Shown here: positions 16,170 to 24,900 of the stretch, in pieces | Numbering within the stretch: position 1 is the first letter of the stretch | How the letters are laid out: each line of letters begins with the position of its first letter | Source: a bacterium | Lineage (GTDB): Bacteria; Krumholzibacteriota; Krumholzibacteriia; Krumholzibacteriales; Krumholzibacteriaceae | Length of the DNA stretch: 43,856 nucleotides | Assembly (NCBI GenBank): GCA_020350885.1 | Contig: CP070727.1 | Span: forward strand, 622,686 to 666,541 | Direction of reading: 5' to 3' | Translations under genes and position numbers: made by a program | The notes under the pieces: generated by a model | Told to the model about the DNA's origin: nothing | Seen by the model: the letters and a program-made list of their open reading frames with translations, nothing else | Databases searched by the model: none

Positions 16170-18706
16170 AGGGATCAGTGCTAGTCATTGGAGCCGGTCC
16201 CGCAGGCATGCGTGCTGCTGCCGAACTTGTCCAACAGGGATTCAAGGTCTTTCTTGTCGAGGAGAAACCCACCATCGGTGGGAAAATGGCCCAGATCGAT
16301 AAAATGTATCCATCGGATGAGTGTTCAACATGCACCATACTGCCGCGCATGCTGGAACTCACCAGCAATCCCGATAACATTACCATTATGGCCTTCTCTG
16401 AGGTGACAGGTATCGATGGAAGCGCCGGAGATTTTACTGTCAAGGTGACAAAGAAATCGAGATATGTCGATACGGCCAAATGCAACGCCTGTACGGATTG
16501 TTTTCCTGTATGTCCAGTTGGCCTCGTTCCCATGGAATTCAACTATGGCAGAAGCGTCTCGAAGGCCATTTCGTTTTACGCCCCCTTTCCGCCGAGAAAG
16601 GCGATTATTTATCCTGAAAAATGCGATTATCTCCTTAAGGGGAAATGTGGGGACGAAGATCAACCTCCATGTGTAAAGGCATGTGAGGCCGAGGCCATCG
16701 ATTTCAATCAAAAACCCCAGAAAGTGGAATTGCATGTCGGAGCGGTCATCCTGGCTACGGGCAGGATGGAGGACACGAAGGATGCCACGGAAAAATGTGG
16801 ATACGGCAGATATCCCAACATACTCACTGCGCTCGAGTATGAACGTCTCCTCTCTGGACTCGGTCCTACGGGAGGCGTTGTAAAACGTGATGACGGGAAA
16901 GAACCCCAATCGGTGGCTTGGATGGTTATCGATAGCTCCTCATCTGTTTCGTTTTTATCCGCGGTCTCAGAGGCGCTGGGAACCTTGGAGAAAAACCCGG
17001 AAGCCACGGTATCCATCTTGTACGAGAATATTAATCTTCAGAGAGAATCCTACAATGAATTCTATCAAGCGGCAAAGGACAAGCACATCAATTTCATTCA
17101 GACGGATTATATTTCCGTTACCGAAGGGGAGGAAGGGAATATTGCGATTACCTATAGCCAGGGAGGCAAGTCCGATAACCTTCTCAATGTGGAGATGTTT
17201 GTCCTGGCAACACCGCTTGTCCCCGGCTCCAGCACATATGAGCTTGCCGATAGGATCGGAATCGAGATGGATGAAGCGGGATTCTTCCGGAAAAAATCCG
17301 GGGAAATACATCCTCTTCTAACCTTGCGCGATGGAATTTTTGTCTGTGGGAGCATTCAGGAATCAAAGGGAATTGACGACGCTGTTGTTCAGTCGTGTGC
17401 GGCTGCAGCGAACGCCGCCGCCCATTTGGCGCAGGAACGGCATCAGGAAACAAAATCGCCACCGGAGAGGGAATTATTGGCCGTCGAGCCAGAAGATGAA
17501 CCGTCTGTTGCCGTTGTTGTGTGCCGTTGTGGATTGAATATCGCCGGGCTCCTGGACCTCGATGAGCTCGTGCAGTATACCGAGTCACTGCCGCACGTTA
17601 AAAGTGTTGAGGTCACGCCTTTCGGCTGCGATGGTGTGAAGATCAAAGAGCTCCTCAAGAGCAAGAAATACAACAGATTGGTCCTGGGGGCCTGCTCACC
17701 GAGAACCCACGAATCGTTATTCCAGATTCGTGCCGAAACGGGCGGTCTGAACCGTTACCTGGTGGAGATCGTCAACCTGCGCAATCACTGTACGTGGGTT
17801 CATTCAAAGGATAAGACGGGAGCAACCAGCAAGGCGAAGAAGCTCATGAAGATGGGTGTCAATCGTGCTGCGTTACTGGAGCCATTGGATGATATAAAAG
17901 TACCGGTCACTTCGAGTGCACTTGTCGTAGGCGGCACGCCGAGCGGCATTGCATGTTCCTTGAAGCTTGCACAGATGGGATTTCAGGTTCATCTGGCGGA
18001 AAGCAAAAGCAGCTTGAGTAATATAAAAAACAACGACAGTCCCTACGTGAAATCTCTCATAGATGAACTCGAAAAATACGAAAAGGTTACGATCCACACT
18101 GAAACGAAGATAGCCGGTGTCGAGGGATTTGTGGGCAACTACAAGGCAAGTCTTGTCAATTCAAATGGGAATGTGGATATCGGCTCCGTCGTTATAGCGA
18201 CGAACGCGGACATGAAATCGGATGCTGCGGAAGGTGATTATGAGAAGGATTTGCTTCTTTCCAGAGATGATCAGAACCTCTTCATCGGAATGCTCGGCAT
18301 TTTGAACCCGCAGGATTTCAATACGGAAGGTGTATTCAGATGTGGTTCGGCGCGTTCGGAGATGGGCATGCTCGAAGCGATCATAGACGGAGAGGGCGCC
18401 GCATCGCGTGTGGCGGGTGTGATCTCTAAAGATGAATTGACCAAATCTCCAATGGTATCAGTTGTTGTGGATGAGAACTGTGATGGTTGCGCATACTGCA
18501 TAGAACCTTGTCCGGCACAGGCATTAACGCTTATTGAATACATATTGCATGACGGAACTATCAAAAAAACGGTCGATAACAACGATGCAATTTGCAGGGG
18601 ATGTGGAATATGCATGGCGACATGCCCGAAGGTTGGCATCTACGTCAAGAATTTCAAAACCGACCACTTTAATACGATGATTCAGTCCTTAGGGGAGGTA
18701 GAGTAG
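16166..18706 (+). CDS. Tandem HdrA-like flavin/iron-sulfur protein (QmoA/QmoB-like fusion)
   Basis: The 846-residue cytoplasmic electron-transfer protein is built from two HdrA-like units. Unit 1 (about 1-430) has an FAD Rossmann motif ('VLVIGAGPAGMRAA'), the HdrA-type pair C53/C56 ('CSTCTILPRM'), a [4Fe-4S] motif C106-C109-C112-C116, and a looser second cluster motif C153, C161, C169, C173. Unit 2 begins near 445 with the domain that normally opens HdrA ('VVVCRCGLNIAG', 'GACSPRTHESLF', 'NLRNHCTWVHS'). It continues with a second, degenerate nucleotide-binding fold ('VVGGTPSGIA') and ends in a two-cluster ferredoxin (about 768-846: 'CDGCAYCIEPCP', 'CRGCGICMATCP'). Known HdrA proteins take part in flavin-based electron bifurcation, and QmoA/QmoB in sulfate reducers pass electrons to sulfur enzymes. 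The partner gene is MvhD-like; no HdrB, HdrC or QmoC is seen here. Confidence 0.85.
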   Translation: MKGSVLVIGAGPAGMRAAAELVQQGFKVFLVEEKPTIGGKMAQIDKMYPSDECSTCTILPRMLELTSNPDNITIMAFSEVTGIDGSAGDFTVKVTKKSRYVDTAKCNACTDCFPVCPVGLVPMEFNYGRSVSKAISFYAPFPPRKAIIYPEKCDYLLKGKCGDEDQPPCVKACEAEAIDFNQKPQKVELHVGAVILATGRMEDTKDATEKCGYGRYPNILTALEYERLLSGLGPTGGVVKRDDGKEPQSVAWMVIDSSSSVSFLSAVSEALGTLEKNPEATVSILYENINLQRESYNEFYQAAKDKHINFIQTDYISVTEGEEGNIAITYSQGGKSDNLLNVEMFVLATPLVPGSSTYELADRIGIEMDEAGFFRKKSGEIHPLLTLRDGIFVCGSIQESKGIDDAVVQSCAAAANAAAHLAQERHQETKSPPERELLAVEPEDEPSVAVVVCRCGLNIAGLLDLDELVQYTESLPHVKSVEVTPFGCDGVKIKELLKSKKYNRLVLGACSPRTHESLFQIRAETGGLNRYLVEIVNLRNHCTWVHSKDKTGATSKAKKLMKMGVNRAALLEPLDDIKVPVTSSALVVGGTPSGIACSLKLAQMGFQVHLAESKSSLSNIKNNDSPYVKSLIDELEKYEKVTIHTETKIAGVEGFVGNYKASLVNSNGNVDIGSVVIATNADMKSDAAEGDYEKDLLLSRDDQNLFIGMLGILNPQDFNTEGVFRCGSARSEMGMLEAIIDGEGAASRVAGVISKDELTKSPMVSVVVDENCDGCAYCIEPCPAQALTLIEYILHDGTIKKTVDNNDAICRGCGICMATCPKVGIYVKNFKTDHFNTMIQSLGEVE

Positions 18707-18707
18707 G

Positions 18708-19127
18708 ATGGCAGAGAATTTCGAACCCGTTATTCTCACTTTTTGCTGCAATTGGTGCTCTTATGCGGCCGCCGATGCAGCCGGCACCGCACGAATACAA
18801 TATCCACCGAATGTATTAATCATTCGTGCCATGTGTTCCGGGATGGTTCATCCGAATTTCGTTATAGATGCACTTACACAGGGACATGTTGATGGAGTTC
18901 TTGTCTGTGGATGCCATCCGGGCGACTGTCACTATGTGGATGGCAATAAAAGGGCGGAGGCGCGGGCGGAAGCCATACAGCTCATGCTGGAAGATTTCGG
19001 TTTGGAAGAGGAACGTTTCCGGCTGGAGTGGATCTCGGCATCGGAAGGGCCGAAGTTCGCGCGGATTGCAGAGGAAATGACAAAAACGCTTGTCGAATTG
19101 GGGCCAAATCCGTATAGAAGCAGTTAG
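18708..19127 (+). CDS. MvhD-like [2Fe-2S] electron-transfer subunit
   Basis: The 139-residue protein starts 1 nt after the HdrA-like stop, with GGAGGT at 18694-18699. It matches the MvhD/hydrogenase iron-sulfur subunit family: 'LTFCCNWCSYAAADAAG' (C13, C14, C17), 'RAMCSGMV' (C43) and 'VCGCHPGDCHY' (C67, C69, C74). These cysteines bind a [2Fe-2S] cluster that passes electrons from a hydrogenase or other dehydrogenase to HdrA. In QmoB and some HdrA proteins this domain is fused at the C-terminus; here it is a separate last gene, so the pair reconstitutes a Qmo/HdrA-MvhD unit. The electron donor is not encoded in the window. Confidence 0.9.
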   Translation: MAENFEPVILTFCCNWCSYAAADAAGTARIQYPPNVLIIRAMCSGMVHPNFVIDALTQGHVDGVLVCGCHPGDCHYVDGNKRAEARAEAIQLMLEDFGLEEERFRLEWISASEGPKFARIAEEMTKTLVELGPNPYRSS

Positions 19128-19311
19128 CGAACCTATCGCCAGGAAGGTTAATCGGACTGCAATTGGCGACATTCTCCGCTATGTCGAGATAATATCCTGA
19201 ATCATCGGTTGCTAATGAAATGGCTCGTTCGATATCCACCAGCCATGGATCAGAGCAAGCCTCTTTGATCGGGAACGGCAAAATCCTTACAATTTTTTCA
19301 GATATGATTCA

Positions 19312-19341
19312 GTGGCAGGTACTGTATTGCTCCTCTATAAT
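19312..19341 (+). promoter_or_regulatory. Possible promoter for the exported unknown at 19370
   Basis: A perfect TATAAT (19336-19341) lies 18 nt after GTGGCA (19312-19317), a four-of-six -35 match. The leader would be very short, about 20 nt, and contains AGGAGG at 19359-19364. This makes the next gene separate from the hdrA/mvhD operon. Confidence 0.4.
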
Positions 19342-19369
19342 AGTGACGATACTTAAGAAGGAGGATGAA

Positions 19370-20812
19370 ATGAAAAGAAATATCATTGCATGTTCACTAG
19401 TGCTGCTGGTGCTGCTTCCTGCCGGTAATCCAGACTGCCAGACGGCACAGGTGTACAAACATCCGCTTCTGAACTTCCAGTTCGAGGCCTCACCGAATTG
19501 GAACCGTGTATCGCGTCCGGAAGATAAGATGATATTCGAAGTCATGGATCCCGACTCGATTGTTCACGTGGTTCTCTGGTACACCACTACAATGCAGGAT
19601 GCCCATGCGTATCTCTGTAAGATGGCCGGCATGAAGGACCTGGTAGTCGGGGAAAAACCATCGAAGATTAGGATCAAGGAGCACGATGCCTGGGTGCTCT
19701 TTGTCCCCGGAAGAATCTACGACGTTCCGGTTCGCACCTTTCTGGCCGTCATTCAGCATGGAAAGTCGGTCCGCCATCCGAAGGAGAACGCGCTCTACAT
19801 CGTGCAGATCTGGTGTCCCGAGAACGTGTATGAAAGACACATGCAGCGTATGGAGGATATACTCGCCAGCATAGAGATCACAGAACCTATTCATGTTTCC
19901 TATAACCAGCAAGTGTATGCACTCTATCCCCAGATCTTTGATCATGTACCCGATATTCCGTCTCCACTTACGACCGAGAACGGCATGGAGATTGTGACAT
20001 GTATTACACACGATGATCGATATGCACTTGTTCCCGTCACGATAGAGAACGGCGAACCGCTGGATTATAAGAACAATCATTGGTGGGGCAAGGGCAGACA
20101 GCTCGAGGTCGATACTCTGGATTTTCCAACATTGGCAAAAACAGGGTTACATTCGGAAAACGAATTGGATCAAATCGTATCCATCACAGGAAAACCGATA
20201 ACTGAAATAACGCGGATCGGGCGTCCCGACGCATATTCCCGGCAGGGTTTTATAGGTCATGATGAGGATATCGTCTCCGTTCTGAAAGGCGATAACAGGC
20301 TGGTCGATCAATTGGGATCAACTCACCCGCAAATCGCAGGCCCCCTGTTTCATGTGTTCAATGTCATTCTGTCAGTTAAAAAAGACTCCGAGCGGGGAAA
20401 CGTTAAGGGCATTCTCTATAATAAGAGGAAAATATATTTGAAATTCTGGGGTGCAAAAGGGTGGCAGGAATCAATATTCAGTGACGAAATCTTGGGATAC
20501 TGGGAGATTGAAATACGGAGAGAATTGGATCAGGAGGAGCAGGCTTTTCTTTCCCGAAGATATTCGGATCTAACTGAAGAAGAAATGGCCGAATTGAAAG
20601 AGAAACTCTCTTATATTCACACGGGAGAGATAGTTCCATTCTACATTATGCGTTATGGTTTTTATGAGGGACATACAGGATATAGGGCGGACCCGATATC
20701 GATCTCTCTCATCTTCGGATTAAAAAGTATGGAAGAAATCGAGAATGCATTCGAAGGCGTTCTATATAAGAAACTGACGAATCATTTCACCAAAGAAGAT
20801 CTCAACAAGTAA
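19370..20812 (+). CDS. Exported protein of unknown function
   Basis: I chose the ATG at 19370, 5 nt after AGGAGG, over an upstream in-frame start because it opens directly into a signal peptide (MKRNIIACSLVLLVLLPAG). The 480-residue mature protein has an N-terminal ~150 residues with 'FQFEASPNWNRVSRPEDKMIFEV' type segments, reminiscent of PsbP/MOG1-like folds in exported bacterial proteins; that is a guess from pattern only. The C-terminal half, including 'SITGKPITEITRIGRPDAYS', is unfamiliar. It has no lipobox or membrane helix. It precedes egtD on the same strand with a 151-bp gap that contains its own promoter-like signals, so a functional link to ergothioneine is possible but unsupported. 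Confidence 0.75.
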   Translation: MKRNIIACSLVLLVLLPAGNPDCQTAQVYKHPLLNFQFEASPNWNRVSRPEDKMIFEVMDPDSIVHVVLWYTTTMQDAHAYLCKMAGMKDLVVGEKPSKIRIKEHDAWVLFVPGRIYDVPVRTFLAVIQHGKSVRHPKENALYIVQIWCPENVYERHMQRMEDILASIEITEPIHVSYNQQVYALYPQIFDHVPDIPSPLTTENGMEIVTCITHDDRYALVPVTIENGEPLDYKNNHWWGKGRQLEVDTLDFPTLAKTGLHSENELDQIVSITGKPITEITRIGRPDAYSRQGFIGHDEDIVSVLKGDNRLVDQLGSTHPQIAGPLFHVFNVILSVKKDSERGNVKGILYNKRKIYLKFWGAKGWQESIFSDEILGYWEIEIRRELDQEEQAFLSRRYSDLTEEEMAELKEKLSYIHTGEIVPFYIMRYGFYEGHTGYRADPISISLIFGLKSMEEIENAFEGVLYKKLTNHFTKEDLNK

Positions 20813-20864
20813 TTACTCTATCTGCGTTGCTGCGGCCATCGGCAGATGGTTGGGATCCCATTAT

Positions 20865-20899
20865 TTGACAAATTGATATATATGCTATAGGTTTATAGC
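20865..20899 (+). promoter_or_regulatory. Promoter-like region and dyad upstream of egtD
   Basis: A perfect TTGACA (20865-20870) is followed after 15 nt by TATAGG (20886-20891); the spacing is short, so promoter activity is uncertain. An inverted repeat, GCTATA (20884-20889), GGTT, TATAGC (20894-20899), overlaps the proposed -10 and would suit an operator. The leader to the GTG at 20964 is about 65 nt. Confidence 0.4.
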
Positions 20900-20963
20900 T
20901 GGCCGCTTTCGGGGAGCACCTCGATGGTGATGTCACATTGAACTACCTAACGGAGAACATGTA

Positions 20964-21965
20964 GTGCCTTCCCCAACTGCTCAAGATCGTTCTACCATGA
21001 TCATCACTGATATGGAAGACTTCACCGATTCCTTCGTAAAGGACGTCGATAATGGATTGAATGATATACCCAAGCATATTCCATGCGTCTATTTTTATGA
21101 CTATACGGGTTCAATACTTTTCGAAAAAATCTGTCAGTTGCCCGAATATTATTTGACACAGGCCGAAACGGAGATACTCGAAAGCCAATCAAAAAGAATC
21201 ATTACGACCCTTCCCGATAATGTCATGCTCGTGGAGCTGGGCAGCGGTAGCTCCGTCAAGACACGCTTGATCATCGAGGCATTACTGAGTAAATCCGACA
21301 AACTATCATACAGTCCAATCGATATCTCTCGAAAGATGCTTCATGAAAGTTCGATTTCACTATTGGAAAGATATGATAATTTGGAAATCATTTCAGTAGC
21401 CGCTACGTATGAAGAAGGGCTGCGAAAGCTCACTATATTCAATGAACAGGCAAAGCTCATTCTCTGGTTGGGCTCCAGCATCGGTAATTTCAGACCGGCA
21501 GAGGCATCTCGTTTTCTCGGTAATATCGCTGCAACCATGAAGCCGGAAGATTGCTTGCTTATCGGTTTCGATCTTGTCAAAGAGAAGAGGATTTTGGAGA
21601 AAGCTTACAACGACAGCCAAAATGTGACTGCGGAATTCAATTTGAACCTCCTGTCCAGGATCAATCGAGAGTTGGGGGGTGAATTTGATCTCGGCAGGTT
21701 TACGCACCAGGCGCTCTATAACGAAGAGGAACGCAGAATCGAGATGTATCTGATTAGTAATTGCGAGCAGAATGTCTATATCTCCGCCATGAACCGGTCT
21801 TATCACTTTGGGATAAACGAAATGGTACACACAGAAAATTCCTGTAAGTATTCCCCAGAAGCCATTGGGAAGATAGCAAACCGGGCCGGGTTGCAGATAC
21901 TCGAACAATGGTTTGATTCACGACACTATTTCAATTTGACATTATTCAAACCCGACAATCGGTAA
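20964..21965 (+). CDS. egtD: L-histidine N-alpha-methyltransferase (EgtD), makes hercynine
   Basis: The 333-residue protein matches EgtD, which uses three SAM to trimethylate histidine to hercynine (trimethylhistidine), the first step of ergothioneine synthesis. The SAM site is 'MLVELGSGSSVKTRLI', followed by 'YSPIDISRKML'. The family motif 'LWLGSSIGNFRPAEA' and the substrate-domain segments 'VTAEFNLNLLSRINRELGG' and 'RIEMYLIS' are present. Start: GTG at 20964 has GGAG about 9 nt upstream, while the ATG at 20997 has none. The length fits EgtD (about 320). The fused Mo/desulfurase gene begins 26 nt later on the same strand and is predicted to carry out the sulfur step, so the two form a minimal ergothioneine operon without EgtB, EgtC or EgtE. 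Confidence 0.92.
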   Translation: MPSPTAQDRSTMIITDMEDFTDSFVKDVDNGLNDIPKHIPCVYFYDYTGSILFEKICQLPEYYLTQAETEILESQSKRIITTLPDNVMLVELGSGSSVKTRLIIEALLSKSDKLSYSPIDISRKMLHESSISLLERYDNLEIISVAATYEEGLRKLTIFNEQAKLILWLGSSIGNFRPAEASRFLGNIAATMKPEDCLLIGFDLVKEKRILEKAYNDSQNVTAEFNLNLLSRINRELGGEFDLGRFTHQALYNEEERRIEMYLISNCEQNVYISAMNRSYHFGINEMVHTENSCKYSPEAIGKIANRAGLQILEQWFDSRHYFNLTLFKPDNR

Positions 21966-21991
21966 CGGTTGTCGGCACTACCGGGGTCACT

Positions 21992-24900
21992 GTGGCTAAG
22001 TCGAAAAAGCAAAAAGAGAAACACGCAATATGTGGGATCTGTAGCACCGGCTGCTGGGTTGTTGTTTCCTTGGATGAGAGGGGCAGAATCATCGGTGTCA
22101 GGGCCGACGAAGGGACACCGATGGGAAGCTTATGTGAATTGGGAAAGCACTCACCTGACATCGTCTATTCCGAAAACCGCCTCCTCTATCCCTTAAAGAG
22201 AAAGGGCAAGAAGGGGACATACGAATTCGAGCGTATATCATGGGACGAGGCATATGACACCATTGCCGGCAAACTGACGGCAATAAAGGAGAGATACGGT
22301 GCGGAGGCTACAGCCATCTACACCGGCGTGGGCAGTTTCGAACTATCTATGTGCGATGTGTACCAGCCAAAAGGCGTTGCGATATCCTCGGCAAGCAGTG
22401 TGCTGTTTCCCTTCGGTTCTCCAAATACCATGGGCGTCGGAGCGCTGTGCTACGTAGCCTACGGTATGATCGCACCCCACCTCACCATGGGGCGCATGTA
22501 CATGAACATGTTCTCGGAGATAGAGAATGCCGAGCTCATAATTGTGTGGGGTGCCAATCCTGCAACGGATCTTCCGCCCATCGACATGAAAAGAATTCTC
22601 GAAGCACGGGAGCGAGGAGCGGAGGTCGTGGTTATAGATCCCAGAAAAACAGCAACCGTAAAGCTGACCGGCGGTCAATGGATTCCGATACGTCCCGGCA
22701 CCGACGGTGCCCTCGCCCTGGGATTGATCCAAGTTTTAATAGAGGAAGAGTTATACGACGAATCCTTTGTCGAGAACTGGACGACCGGCTTCGAGGACCT
22801 GGTGCAGTACGTGCAGCATTTCCGTCCTGAAGTCGTCGAACACATCACCGGTGTACCGGCACAAACGGTTACCGCCCTGGCCAGAAAGATGGCGGAGGCC
22901 AGGGGTGTTTCCCAGCTCATGTACACCGGTTTGGAGTTCAGCAACAGCGGTGTACAAAACATTCGTGCAACCCTGGTTCTCTGGGCCCTCGCCGGACAAC
23001 TCGATGTCCCCGGCGGACTCTGTTTCTCGATGGATGGCAATCAGTTTCCCATTAACCGGGACGGCCTCATTGCCAATCCCGACACGGGAACGAGGCTCGG
23101 GCGGGACAAGTTTCCCGTATACATCAAATACCGTGATGAGGCCCATGCAATAGCCCTGCCTGGATCTGTATTAGACGGAGAACCCTACAAGATCAGGGCC
23201 CTTATCATATTGGGCGGCTCGATGATCACCTCGTGGCCCAATCCGTCCATTTGGAAAAGTACGATGAACGAGCTGGACTTTCTGGTGACCATAGACAGGA
23301 AGCTTACGGCTGATTCCGCCTATGCGGATATCGTACTGCCGGCAACGACCTATTATGAAAATGTCTCCTACATGACGTATGGCTCCACCTTTCGTATTCG
23401 GGAACGGGTGATTGAGCCGCTGGGTGAGGCACGGAATGATTTCTTTATTATTTCTGAGCTGGCGAAACGGCTGGGATACGGCCATCTGTACCCGCAGACA
23501 GAGGAAGAGTTATTGCGGTATGTTTTAAAAGGGTCGGGATTTGCATTGGAAGATGTAAAGGCGGAAGGCGGCATCGTTTCGATAGAGACGGAGATGATGC
23601 AATACAAGAAATGGGAGAAGGGCTTACTGCGACCCGATGGGAGCCCCGGATTCGATACGCCTTCCGGCAAGTTCGAAATCGCTTCGTCTATTCTGGATGA
23701 GTTTGGTTATGAGCCTCTTCCCAAATATACCGAGCCGAGTGAAGGACCGCTGTCACAGCCGGAATTACTCAAAGACTTCCCGCTTGTATTCAATTCGGGG
23801 AGCAGGATGAGAACCAGTGTCCACACGCAGCATCACGACATACAGGAATTGAACGAGGAACGGCCTGAGCCTGCGGTAACGATCAATATCGGTGATGCAT
23901 CTGCAAGGGGGATACAAAACGGAGATAAGGTGATGATAAAAAGCCCGAGAGGTTCGGTCGTCATGCGGGCCATTGTCACAGAGGATATCGTCGAGGGGGC
24001 CATCGATGCCAATCATGCCGGCGGTGGTCCCATCGGACCGGAAGCCTGGCAGGAAAGCAATATCAATGTACTGACCGACCTGGATAACTTTGATCCCATT
24101 TCAGGCTTTCCCGTTTACAAATCGCTATTGTGTGATGTCGTCAAGCTGGATGATGACAGCGCCTCACTGATCATGGGTTCCGGCGAAATGAGACAGGATG
24201 AAATCCCAATGAGACAGGATCCTGCTCCCCCAGGTACCATCTATTTGGATCATAACGCGACAACCCCCATCGCACATGATGTCAAACAAGTTATGCAGGA
24301 AATGATGGATCTTTACGGCAATCCGTCGAGCATCCACCGGGAAGGAAAAAAATCGAGAAGGATCATCGAAGAAGCACGCCGCAAGGTGGCTCAGCAGATC
24401 AATTGCACAACAAAAAGGATTGTATTCACCGGATGCGGTTCGGAATCGAATAATATGGCTATAAAGGGTGTCGCTTTTACCAATTGGGGAAAGAGGAATC
24501 ATATCGTTACCTCGAGTATCGAACACCCGGCGGTTCTGAACACCTGTAGATGGCTTGAAAAATATAACATCGAAGTGACCTATCTCGACGTCGATGAAAC
24601 GGGGCTCGTTGATCCGGATGAATTCAAAAAAGCTATAACGGATCGTACCTGTCTGGCGACGGTCATGCTCGCAAATAATGAAACCGGGACCATTCAATCC
24701 GTTAGAGAGCTGGTTGACATTGCAAAGGGGAGGAATGTTCTCTTTCATACGGATGCCGTACAGGCTGTAGGGAAGATAGCTGTGGATGTGGAAGAATTGG
24801 GAGTGGATTTGTTGACCGTTTCAGCTCATAAGCTGTACGGCCCGAAAGGAGTCGGGGCACTGTATGTTCGTAAGGAGGTCCCCATGGATAGTTTGATTCA

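Noticed and set aside
16325..16909. 194-codon frame antisense to the HdrA-like gene
   Set aside because: It lies wholly inside the conserved FAD/Fe-S coding region of the plus strand and shows no motif.
21992..24180. Module 1 of the fusion as a formate dehydrogenase or polysulfide reductase
   Set aside because: It is fused to a cysteine desulfurase, follows egtD, and has no electron-transfer or membrane partner genes; the ergothioneine role fits better, although the superfamily is the same.
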